From: Limnoglobus sp.
Lineage (GTDB): Bacteria > Planctomycetota > Planctomycetia > Gemmatales > Gemmataceae
NCBI GenBank assembly: GCA_025353985.1
Contig: JANXNT010000392.1
Location: 1 to 5,244 of the forward strand
Direction of reading: 5' to 3'
DNA length: 5,244 nt
In this document: piece after piece, positions 1 to 5,244 of the stretch
How the letters are laid out: every line of letters starts with the position of its first letter
Numbering within the stretch: the stretch's first letter is position 1
The notes under the pieces: generated by a model
The model's input: only the letters and a program-made list of their open reading frames with translations
What the model was told of the DNA's origin: nothing
The model's database searches: none
Position numbers and translations under genes: made by a program

Positions 1-687
1 ATTCGTTTTCTGCGGCTCGACGGGCAACGAATCGACGACGCTGTCGATCTTGAGTTCTTCGGGCACATCGCCGGAGGCCACGACCGACTTCGCGACAACA
101 CCGAGTTCGTGCAACGGGAGGTTCCGCCACTGTTTGTCTTCGTGCGTTTCGAGCCATTCGATCGCATCGTAATAGCTCTTCACATACTCGGCTCGCCGCA
201 GATTCTTCATCGGCACACCGAGCCGATTGTTGTTGCCGAAATTGAACGTCAGCTTCGACGAGGAATACTGACCGTTCGATGTGTTGTGCTTTAACGAGAC
301 ATCGTCGAACTCGGAAATATCGGTGACGGTGATCTCTTCGCCGTTGACTTGGTAGACGTGAGTCGGGTCGAAATACGTGTAAAATCCAGCGAATTTCGAC
401 GACCCCGCCATCCAGCGTCGGAGTGCATAGACGAACAGCCAGCCACCCATAAGCACCGAAGCCGTCACGAGCATCGCCACCGCCGAGGCATTTTTCGACG
501 AGAACAACGCGATCATCACGCCCACAAAGCCGATGATCGGCCCGGCGATGAACGCGATGATCGGCCAGTAATTTTCGACCTTCACAAAGACGCCGGGGGT
601 CTTGTTGCCCACCCGTTTGGCGACGGTACGCAGGTAGTCGCGCGTCTCGGTATCGAGTTCGACGAACTGGCAGTGGATCTGTTTCAT
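1..687 (-). CDS. Two-helix membrane protein with C-terminal soluble domain, partial (runs off left edge)
   Basis: I do not recognise a named family. The frame stays open for 229 codons, from ATG at 687-685 to base 1, and continues outside the window, so the C-terminus is missing. A short polar N-terminus (residues 1-39, starting MKQIHCQFVELDTETRDYLR) precedes two hydrophobic segments at about 41-61 and 69-89, followed by a basic RRW at 90-92. This predicts a helical hairpin with the remainder in the cytoplasm. Residues about 100-183 alternate short beta-like stretches and end in a helix containing YYDAIEWLE. That pattern is reminiscent of a bacterial PH-like domain, but this is inference from the look of the sequence only. 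The start has a purine-rich GAAAGGG stretch just upstream and lies 15 nt after the stop of the YgiC-like ligase, so it is very probably the third gene of that operon. A role with the ligase and its small partner at the membrane is suggested by position only. Confidence 0.8.
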   Translation of the reverse strand, partial: MKQIHCQFVELDTETRDYLRTVAKRVGNKTPGVFVKVENYWPIIAFIAGPIIGFVGVMIALFSSKNASAVAMLVTASVLMGGWLFVYALRRWMAGSSKFAGFYTYFDPTHVYQVNGEEITVTDISEFDDVSLKHNTSNGQYSSSKLTFNFGNNNRLGVPMKNLRRAEYVKSYYDAIEWLETHEDKQWRNLPLHELGVVAKSVVASGDVPEELKIDSVVDSLPVEPQKTN

Positions 688-702
688 CGGTCGCCCTTTC
701 GG

Positions 703-1836
703 TCAATCGCTCATCTGATGCGGAACGAATCGGCTCGTGTTCTGCGTGACGATCTGGCCGTCTTCGCGAATGCCGATGCCACACGACCAACCATTAATCA
801 TCCAACTTCCGACGATCGGGAATCGACCGTCGAAGCTCTTCAACGGGAACAGTTGCTGATAGACGACATCGCGATCGACCGAGTACGGCCCGTCGGTTTC
901 GAGAACGACTTCGCCGCCACGCACGACCTGAATGTTCGCACCTTCGCGGGCATGAATCGGCTTGCGCACGTAATCGACGCCTTCGGGTTCCTCAAACCAC
1001 GCGGGCAGCAAGTACGGCGACTCAGGGTTCATCTGGTACAGCAAAGGCAAGATCGATTTGCAACTCAGAATCATCTTCCACGCCGGTTCCATCCAGATCG
1101 TTTTGCTCGTCGGCACGTGTTCGCCGAACGCTTCGCGCGACATCCATTCCCACGGATATAGCTTGAAAATCCGCTCGATCGGCTTGCCGGCACGGTTCGT
1201 AAACAGCTTCCGTTGCCGGTCCCAACCGATGCCTTCGATGTCCAGGTATTCGGTCTGGAACCCCGCTTGTATCGCGGTGTCGCGCAGGTATTCCACGGTG
1301 ATGTAATCTTCGACGACGCCACTCATTGCCGCGAAGTGGATCGGCGTATCGTCGGCCTTGTGGAGTTCCTTCCAGCCTTCGATGAGTCGTTCGTGAATGC
1401 TGTTAAATTGGTCGCCGCGATCGTCAACATCCTTCAACCAGTGCCATTGCGCAACTGAGGCCTCGACGAGTGCGGTCGGCGTATCGGCGTTGAATTCGAG
1501 AAGTTTTGGCGGGCCATTTTCGTCGTAGGCGAGGTCGAACCGACCGTAGATCGATGGGTGTTCTTCTTCCCAGCTTTTGATCACGAGTTCTTCGTAGGCA
1601 GGCGGGATGAGGAATAGGCCGAACATGCGTTCGTCGAGCACGTGCTGCACGAGTGCCATGCACATGTCGTAAATGGCGTAGCTGGCACGCTCGATGGCGT
1701 CGATTTTGCTTTTGGCGAAGACGTAGCAGGCCGATTCGTCCCAGTACGGCTCGTTGTTGATGGTGTGGTAGTGCAGCCCGTATTTTTCGACGCGCTTCTG
1801 CCAATTTGGTCGCGGGTCGAGCGTTCGACGGTGCAT
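703..1836 (-). CDS. Glutathionylspermidine synthase-like ATP-grasp amide ligase (YgiC/YjfC type)
   Basis: This 377-residue protein matches the synthetase domain of bifunctional glutathionylspermidine synthetase/amidase but has no amidase domain. Its length and motif order are those of E. coli YgiC/YjfC (about 385 residues). Visible landmarks are RFDLAYDE (99-106), KLLEFNADTPT (111-121), FKLYPWE (224-230), EPAWK (250-254), KPIHAREGAN (292-301), GIGIRED (353-359) and TQNTSRF (364-370). The last three blocks carry the ATP/Mg-binding lysine, glutamate and arginine positions expected of this ATP-grasp fold. The family forms an amide bond with ATP hydrolysis. YgiC and YjfC are, as I recall, reported not to make glutathionylspermidine, so the substrate is open. 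GGGAG lies 7 nt before the ATG, inside the last codons of the preceding gene, and fixes the start. The gap to that gene is 3 nt. The protein is probably cytoplasmic, with no membrane segment. Nothing looks truncated. Confidence 0.95.
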   Translation of the reverse strand: MHRRTLDPRPNWQKRVEKYGLHYHTINNEPYWDESACYVFAKSKIDAIERASYAIYDMCMALVQHVLDERMFGLFLIPPAYEELVIKSWEEEHPSIYGRFDLAYDENGPPKLLEFNADTPTALVEASVAQWHWLKDVDDRGDQFNSIHERLIEGWKELHKADDTPIHFAAMSGVVEDYITVEYLRDTAIQAGFQTEYLDIEGIGWDRQRKLFTNRAGKPIERIFKLYPWEWMSREAFGEHVPTSKTIWMEPAWKMILSCKSILPLLYQMNPESPYLLPAWFEEPEGVDYVRKPIHAREGANIQVVRGGEVVLETDGPYSVDRDVVYQQLFPLKSFDGRFPIVGSWMINGWSCGIGIREDGQIVTQNTSRFVPHQMSD

Positions 1837-1839
1837 CGA

Positions 1840-2148
1840 TTAGCTCCCAGCAGCGGACCGACCGACGCCACCAAACCCGCCACGGGACACAGGCCCCGAT
1901 ACGGCCGCAGATCGCCCACCCGCAGCACCGCCTGTGTAGCCCGAGCTATGCATAAAGAACAGCATATAGCCTGGGTGGTAGCGATAAGTACCGTTACTAT
2001 CGCGTGTACCACCACCGACGCGCTCCGCAGCCAGTTCGTTCGCTTTTTGCTCAAGGTCCGCTTCCGGCGACGGAGCCAGGAAGTACCCGGCCGTCAGGAT
2101 GCCAGAACCGAGCAGTACAAGAGAAAATTCGCGACTCATCCGGGTCAT
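1840..2148 (-). CDS. Small membrane-anchored Gly/Ser-rich protein with RGGFG tail (YgiB/DUF1190-like partner of the ligase)
   Basis: This 102-residue protein starts MTRMSREFS and has one hydrophobic stretch at about 9-25 that should act as a signal anchor. There is no cysteine, so it is not a lipoprotein. A charged helical segment follows (about 28-43, EADLEQKANELAAERV), then an aromatic patch (YRYHPGYMLFFM, 55-66), then a low-complexity Gly/Ser/Ala tail ending SRGGFGGVGRSAAGS. E. coli YgiB and YjfM (DUF1190), encoded next to the YgiC/YjfC ligases, also have a hydrophobic N-terminus and a Gly/Ser-rich tail containing RGGFG. I therefore call this the ligase's cognate partner and possible substrate; that is inference from tail motif and gene order, because overall similarity is low and this protein is much shorter than YgiB. 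The start at 2148 is chosen because AGAGGT sits 6 nt upstream. A longer frame from 2211 has no such site, and an ATG at 2139 is a weaker alternative. Confidence 0.85.
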   Translation of the reverse strand: MTRMSREFSLVLLGSGILTAGYFLAPSPEADLEQKANELAAERVGGGTRDSNGTYRYHPGYMLFFMHSSGYTGGAAGGRSAAVSGPVSRGGFGGVGRSAAGS

Positions 2149-2154
2149 AGCTCG

Positions 2155-2160
2155 ACCTCT
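2155..2160 (-). promoter_or_regulatory. Ribosome binding site for the YgiB-like gene
   Basis: On the minus strand this reads AGAGGT, within GGAAGAGGT, 6 nt before the ATG at 2148. It decides the start of the small Gly-rich protein against the upstream in-frame ATG at 2211. Confidence 0.7.
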
Positions 2161-2235
2161 TCCAAGACAGGAGAATGTCCTATCGTCTAATACTAGTATG
2201 AAATACGCCAAATAGCGAGAGGGATTTTGGGGTAT

Positions 2236-2286
2236 GGCAACGAATATTGTTGCCCACGGTACCGGGCGTTGAATTCACAACAACGC
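2236..2286. promoter_or_regulatory. Two adjacent inverted repeats in the divergent intergenic spacer; possible operator
   Basis: The 207-nt spacer between the divergent starts at 2148 (minus) and 2356 (plus) contains two perfect inverted repeats. The first is GGCAAC (2236-2241), 7 nt, GTTGCC (2249-2254). The second is GCGTTG (2266-2271), 9 nt, CAACGC (2281-2286). Both contain the CAAC/GTTG core, and their centres are about 31 bp apart, close to three helical turns, which would suit a regulator binding one face of the DNA. No regulator gene is visible nearby and no convincing -35/-10 pair could be assigned, so function is uncertain. Six-base arms can arise by chance in a spacer of this size. 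Confidence 0.3.
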
Positions 2287-2355
2287 ATACGTGCCAAGCT
2301 GCTGAAACTGACGCGACTTACAAAGGCGAGAATCTCTTCTTCAAGGACTCGGGAT

Positions 2356-2757
2356 ATGAACGACACTCTCAGTATCAAAAGTTTCGAAGAAGGCAGCCTT
2401 TATTACGTCGATACCCAATCGCAAGATCAAGGTGCTTTGTGGCCACTCCAAGAATGGTATTTGAGTGTGTGCGAGTTGCCATTCTCAAAGTACACGGAAC
2501 GAGATCTCGGAATCGCTGTTCGGCAGGGAATCCATCCAGAACACGTTGTGCCATATGTAATTGACATTCTCGAAGGAAATCCGGATGCCGGTTTTGGCTA
2601 CGATGGCGAGCTTTTTGAATCTCTGCGAAATTTAGGTGCAGATTTTTGGATTTCACAACCGAATTTGGTAGCCCGTGTGCGAGCAATACTTGAGTTGTCA
2701 CCGAACGATTGCGATTTTGATTTGGCTAAATTACGACTATCATTAAGCATGATATGA
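2356..2757 (+). CDS. CdiI-like contact-dependent inhibition immunity protein (orphan)
   Basis: This 133-residue protein resembles the small family annotated as contact-dependent growth inhibition system immunity proteins (CdiI_4-like). In those proteins a short N-terminal region leads into a conserved block of the form FTxEDLRxxIxQxxGLxxLxPxALxxLxxNP, followed by GDLL and a tryptophan. Here the block is visible as YTERDLGIAVRQGIHPEHVV (46-65), then PYVIDILEGNP (66-76), GYDGELFESL (81-90) and FW (97-98). Such proteins bind and neutralise the toxin domain of a cognate CdiA or related polymorphic toxin in the cytoplasm. No toxin gene is present here, so it may be an orphan. The start at 2356 is chosen because AAGGA lies 8 nt upstream; the same frame is open back to 2227 but without family-like sequence. 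It is the only plus-strand gene, is divergent from the ligase operon, converges on the next gene, and is clearly less GC-rich than the flanks. Confidence 0.8.
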   Translation: MNDTLSIKSFEEGSLYYVDTQSQDQGALWPLQEWYLSVCELPFSKYTERDLGIAVRQGIHPEHVVPYVIDILEGNPDAGFGYDGELFESLRNLGADFWISQPNLVARVRAILELSPNDCDFDLAKLRLSLSMI

Positions 2758-2841
2758 TTCCTTCGTTCGGACTTCACGTTGGCCCCAATACAAGTCGTGT
2801 GTATTCGACAATTCGATTGTATAGCGATACTATTAGATCCA

Positions 2842-3168
2842 TTACCACACTACAAAACTTTCTCTGCCGATTCTTAAAACCATTGCCTCAGGGCCACTAT
2901 TTGAAGTATTAAGCAGATCTATGTCAATAGTAATACCATGATCGAGGTGAAGAACAGCACGCGCATGAGATTCTAGTATGTTGTTTGTATGGATTGGCAA
3001 AAGAGCTTTTAGTACATCACACGATATAATCTTCGAATCCTTTTCAACTGACAGCGGATTGTATACAGCAAGCACGATTAGTGGGTCTTCAAAATAAAAT
3101 ACGACTCCGTGGTCCTCATTCAAGCCTACAAGAGTTTTGTTCATTAGGTATTTTGATAGCTGAATCAT
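2842..3168 (-). CDS. Small immunity-like protein of unknown family
   Basis: This is a 108-residue soluble protein with no membrane segment or signal. It begins MIQLSKYLMNKTLVGLNEDH and continues VVFYFEDPLIVLAVYNP (22-38), LHLDHGITIDIDL (73-85), then GPEAMVL (92-98) and ends ESFVVW. The succession of beta-strands of the type 'xLxFxDGxxLxIYNP' followed by 'GPEAMxL...VVW' recalls a widespread group of small, single-domain proteins encoded in polymorphic-toxin immunity clusters. I cannot assign a numbered family, and no catalytic motif is visible. It starts 24 nt after the stop of the Imm32-like gene in the same direction, so the two probably share a transcript. The ribosome binding site before ATG at 3168 is weak; a second ATG at 3144 is no better supported. 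It converges with the CdiI-like gene, leaving 84 nt between stops and no clear terminator hairpin. Confidence 0.7.
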   Translation of the reverse strand: MIQLSKYLMNKTLVGLNEDHGVVFYFEDPLIVLAVYNPLSVEKDSKIISCDVLKALLPIHTNNILESHARAVLHLDHGITIDIDLLNTSNSGPEAMVLRIGRESFVVW

Positions 3169-3192
3169 GTTTTCAATTCATCTATAAGAACT

Positions 3193-3465
3193 TTAATCCT
3201 GGCCCTGCACTACGAGGCCTTCGTATCTTGTGTTATAAATCGAGATGTCAAAATCTTTCGCATGAGATTCCCAGGACTTAATAATCGAACCGATGTGTAA
3301 GTGCGAATTGCGCATGGTGCCCGACTCCATACTTTCTGCACACCTGCTAAAGAACTCTGCGATTAGATGCAGCACTTCTGGAGACGCTTCGATTGCAAGA
3401 TCCGTGACCTCCAACATCGCGGATCCGACATCGCCATTTTTGGGAAACGCATGGACTGCAAGCAT
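3193..3465 (-). CDS. Imm32-like immunity protein (putative)
   Basis: This 90-residue soluble protein has an N-terminal strand region, then LEVTDLAIEASPEVLHLIAE (18-37), FFSRCAESMESG (38-49) and HLHIGSIIKSW (55-65). It ends with a strand region containing DFDISIYN. The pattern of a strand, 'ASPE-L', a helix with 'F--CA--ME', then 'H-HL' and a tryptophan is what I associate with small immunity proteins of the Imm32 type. That assignment is from memory of the pattern and is moderate at best. The length is normal for such proteins. An in-frame TGA lies 11 codons upstream, and no other ATG, GTG or TTG intervenes, so the ATG at 3465 is the only standard start. It has no recognisable Shine-Dalgarno sequence. 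It probably leads a two-gene unit with the gene at 2842-3168. No cognate toxin is seen. Confidence 0.7.
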   Translation of the reverse strand: MLAVHAFPKNGDVGSAMLEVTDLAIEASPEVLHLIAEFFSRCAESMESGTMRNSHLHIGSIIKSWESHAKDFDISIYNTRYEGLVVQGQD

Positions 3466-3562
3466 AATATCGCGTCTGATAGTGTTTTCGTCGTGTCACC
3501 GCCCGGTTTCGTAGATCACTTTGTACACAAACGATTGAGTCGCGGGTGATGGTCACTTGTCA

Positions 3563-3814
3563 TCAGTTCTTGATGTCGTCTTTCGCTACGAGTTCAAGGT
3601 GTTGCTTCGCCCCGAGTAACCCGCGGTGTTTTAATCGCACGAACTCGATCATCGAGAATACGCGTTCCACGAGTTCGGCGTTTGCCGCCCACCACTCGGC
3701 CCACGCTGGCACACTTTCCGGGTTCGCAATCGCTTGCCGAAAGTACGCGCGACAATTCGCAATCGCCACTTCCGGCGGTAATTCTGGCACGATATCCGCA
3801 GGTGGCTCGTCCAT
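3563..3814 (-). CDS. Small soluble protein translationally coupled to ABC-2 permease, unknown function
   Basis: I do not recognise this 83-residue protein. It has an acidic, proline-rich N-terminus (MDEPPADIVPELPPEVA) followed by what look like two or three amphipathic helices: CRAYFRQAI (21-29), then PAWAEWWAANAELVERVF (36-53), then MIEFVRLKHRGLL (55-67). It has no membrane segment, signal or metal-binding motif. Its ATG overlaps the permease stop by one base (TGATG on the minus strand), so it is translationally coupled to the exporter and should be made with it. A GTG one codon earlier is a possible alternative start. Only the end of a longer open frame, which overlaps the permease, is taken as coding. 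The coupling and the absence of membrane segments suggest an accessory factor for the transporter or an unrelated last gene of the operon; the sequence does not decide between these. Confidence 0.75.
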   Translation of the reverse strand: MDEPPADIVPELPPEVAIANCRAYFRQAIANPESVPAWAEWWAANAELVERVFSMIEFVRLKHRGLLGAKQHLELVAKDDIKN

Positions 3815-4701
3815 CACATCCCCGTGGTTTCTTCGATTTTGCCGTTGCGCCAAGCGCGGCGAACGCTCCAGCGATAGAAGAATTGTGCTGCGATCACGAG
3901 GCCCAGCGTCGTGCCCATTAGCGCGAACAACAAGTCGGCATTTGTCCAGTTGGTGAGCGGCGTGGCGGCCAGTGCGGAGCCATCGGGTGGCTTGCCGAGG
4001 ATCGCGCGACGCATCCCTTCCATCCAGTAGGTTGTCGGCAAACAAACGCTGATCGGCTGTATCCACGATGGTAGCACCGAGAGCGGAAACACCACGCCAC
4101 TGAGGAAATAGACGACGCCCGCGATGCCTTCGCTGAGGAACGCACTGCTGCGATTCATGTTCAAAACCGCCGACGCCAACAGCATCCCCGCCGCCCACAG
4201 CATGATGAATCCAACGCTGAGATACGCGAATAACCACGCGAAATCGAGGTTGCCCACTTGCAGGCTGTTGCGGATGCCGGGGAACGCCAAGCCAGCGAGA
4301 ATCGCGATGAATCCGCCCGCCGCGCCTTCCATCGCTTTCGCCAGGCCGCGACCGAAGAAATACGTCTGAAATTGTGCGGGGCTAATGAACACGTACTTCA
4401 GCATTCGGTAGCTTTCGCGGTCGGAAATCACGACCGACGACATGCCGAACATCACCGCACCAACGAGGCCGTAACAGGCATTCGAGACATACACATACGG
4501 CAAAAACTCCGTCGGAATCCCCGGCCGATTGACCGCCTGCACCGCCTGGTTCGCCGCCATGTACATGCAGACGAGCATCAGCGACCCCGTCACCGGCTTC
4601 ACCACCAAATATAGCGTGAACAGCCACGGATTCGCCCAGTTACTCTCGACCTGCCAGCCGAGCCAAGTCGACCAACGCAACGTACGAAACGGCTCGATCA
4701 T
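3814..4701 (-). CDS. ABC-2 type transporter permease
   Basis: This 295-residue integral membrane protein has six hydrophobic segments (numbered from the ATG used here, at about 26-50, 67-88, 121-141, 154-180, 191-211 and 257-276), the usual count for an ABC-2 permease. The diagnostic part is the block before the last helix: FLSGVVFPLSVLPSWIQP (199-216), then LPTTYWMEGMRRAILG (221-236). This is the 'sGv-fPls-lP-w ... lPltyw-eg-R' signature of ABC-2 exporters of the DrrB/NodJ type. The protein would form the inner-membrane channel with the permease encoded just upstream and an ATPase not seen here. The cargo cannot be read from the sequence. I use the ATG at 4701, which has GTGAG 7 nt upstream. 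A GTG at 4713 would add four residues (MSFR) but has no ribosome binding site. The stop overlaps the start of the next gene. Confidence 0.93.
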   Translation of the reverse strand: MIEPFRTLRWSTWLGWQVESNWANPWLFTLYLVVKPVTGSLMLVCMYMAANQAVQAVNRPGIPTEFLPYVYVSNACYGLVGAVMFGMSSVVISDRESYRMLKYVFISPAQFQTYFFGRGLAKAMEGAAGGFIAILAGLAFPGIRNSLQVGNLDFAWLFAYLSVGFIMLWAAGMLLASAVLNMNRSSAFLSEGIAGVVYFLSGVVFPLSVLPSWIQPISVCLPTTYWMEGMRRAILGKPPDGSALAATPLTNWTNADLLFALMGTTLGLVIAAQFFYRWSVRRAWRNGKIEETTGM

Positions 4702-4742
4702 TCGGAAACTCACAGTGCGAAACGGAAGCAGTCAACAATGTT

Positions 4743-4748
4743 ATTATA
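4743..4748 (-). promoter_or_regulatory. Possible -10 box (TATAAT) between the two permease genes
   Basis: The minus strand reads a perfect TATAAT in the short spacer after the upstream permease stop, about 40 nt before the ATG at 4701. No good -35 is found 16-18 nt further upstream, so this would be at most a weak or internal promoter. AT-rich hexamers are uncommon in this GC-rich neighbourhood, which is the only reason to list it. Confidence 0.25.
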
Positions 4749-4754
4749 GGGGCT

Positions 4755-5244
4755 TCACTGCCAGCCGCGTTTGCGGAAGAGATAGCCTGCGACGAGAATC
4801 CAGCCCGTTGCGAGGCCGAGTGCCGCGATGAGGTGAATCCAATGTTCGGACTTCACGCTATCCGATAGTGACGCATGCAAGATGCGTGGGATGTGGAATT
4901 CGAGCGCGAGATACGGGATCAATGGGATGCCGTTCGTGGAACAGATGATAAGCACGAGCGATACCGAGAGCAGATAGCACATCGCGCCGAGGAATGCGGC
5001 CCGTTGGGTTTTGGCGAGCGTGGCGACGGTCATACCGATACCGAGGAAGCCGGCGGCGACGGCACCGAGCGAGAGCCAGAAAAACAGCGTCGAAAGCACC
5101 GATACTTTGTAAATGCCCGCAATCGTCGCCGCGAGGCCGCAACCCATGAGCGGGTAGAACAGGAACTTCGCGGCGAGGATTTCCGCAGGCGATGCGGGCG
5201 AAAGTGCCTGCGCCAGCAGCACGCCGCGTTCGCGTTCTTCGCAG
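4755..5244 (-). CDS. ABC-2 type transporter permease, C-terminal part (N-terminus beyond right edge)
   Basis: The frame is open through the right edge and gives 163 residues, the start lying outside the window. The visible part begins CEERERGVLLAQALSP and continues ASPAEILAAK. This matches the cytoplasmic 'E-E-GTLELLLA-PLS--EIL-GK' hinge of ABC-2 permeases, so a GTG at 5222 is an internal valine codon and not the real start. Four hydrophobic segments follow, ending in WIHLIAALGLATGWILVAGY and a basic tail FRKRGWQ that should face the cytoplasm. The protein is an inner-membrane subunit of an ABC exporter and lies 53 nt before the second permease gene in the same direction, so the two may form a heterodimer. 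The ATPase gene that usually accompanies such permeases would be expected upstream, outside the window. The substrate is unknown. Confidence 0.9.
   Translation of the reverse strand, partial: CEERERGVLLAQALSPASPAEILAAKFLFYPLMGCGLAATIAGIYKVSVLSTLFFWLSLGAVAAGFLGIGMTVATLAKTQRAAFLGAMCYLLSVSLVLIICSTNGIPLIPYLALEFHIPRILHASLSDSVKSEHWIHLIAALGLATGWILVAGYLFRKRGWQ

Larger units (their letters stand above)
2356..3465. other. Low-GC block of three immunity-like genes, probably acquired
   Basis: Three small genes of immunity-protein character lie together between two GC-rich operons. Two 60-base rows counted by hand inside the block (2401-2460 and 2881-2940) are 45% and 38% GC. Two rows in the flanks (1081-1140 and 4321-4380) are 63% and 60%. 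No integrase, transposase, tRNA or bounding direct repeat was seen, so the edges are defined only by the genes. Confidence 0.5.

Noticed and set aside
349..1161. Long plus-strand open frame of 270 codons
   Set aside because: It lies antisense to the end of the ligase gene and the start of the left-edge membrane protein, both well supported. Its translation is rich in Arg, His and Asp, typical of a shadow frame in GC-rich DNA.
1642..2190. Plus-strand open frame of 182 codons
   Set aside because: It is antisense to the ligase N-terminus and the YgiB-like gene and has no domain-like sequence.
2765..2778. 14-base direct repeat GTTCGGACTTCACG, also at 4844-4857
   Set aside because: The second copy lies inside the permease coding sequence, and one 14-base match in 5.2 kb is only mildly unlikely by chance. 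It does not bound the low-GC block.
2808..2820. Hairpin ACAAT-TCG-ATTGT between the convergent genes as a terminator
   Set aside because: The stem is only five mostly A-T pairs and no run of T follows on either strand.
3815..4237. N-terminal extension of the 83-residue gene to 4237
   Set aside because: This part overlaps the permease signature block in another frame and reads as low-quality Arg/Gly/His-rich sequence. The coupled ATG at 3814 explains the gene better.
1..5244. CRISPR array, tRNA, rRNA, insertion sequence or toxin gene
   Set aside because: No regularly spaced repeats, tRNA-like sequences, transposase or integrase motifs, or toxin domains were seen on either strand.

Overview
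The window is a bacterial chromosomal segment with five or six genes on the minus strand in two operons. Between the operons lies a lower-GC block of three small, probably immunity-type genes. The organism is not certain. The GC-rich flanks (about 60-63% in the 60-base rows I counted), the pairing of a YgiC-type ATP-grasp protein with a small Gly-rich partner, and poly-immunity-like genes in a non-pathogen-like context all fit a planctomycete, but this is a low-confidence impression.

Left block (1-2148, all minus strand, read from right to left): a 102-residue membrane-anchored Gly/Ser-rich protein with an RGGFG tail (1840-2148); a full-length glutathionylspermidine-synthase-like ATP-grasp amide ligase of the YgiC/YjfC type (703-1836); and a two-helix membrane protein that runs off the left edge (1-687). 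Gaps of 3 and 15 nt make this a tight operon. The first two genes mirror the E. coli ygiB-ygiC and yjfM-yjfC pairs, so a ligase acting on its small membrane partner is the most attractive reading.

Middle block (2149-3562): a 207-nt spacer that holds two inverted repeats, then a plus-strand CdiI-like immunity protein (2356-2757). It converges on a two-gene minus-strand unit, an Imm32-like protein (3193-3465) followed by a 108-residue immunity-like protein (2842-3168). Two sampled rows in this block are 38-45% GC. No toxin is visible, so these look like orphan immunity genes acquired at a junction between two resident operons.

Right block (3563-5244, minus strand): the C-terminal part of an ABC-2 type permease entering from the right edge (4755-5244), a second complete ABC-2 permease (3814-4701), and an 83-residue soluble protein whose start overlaps the permease stop (3563-3814). 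This is the distal part of an ABC exporter operon. The ATPase would be expected beyond the right edge.
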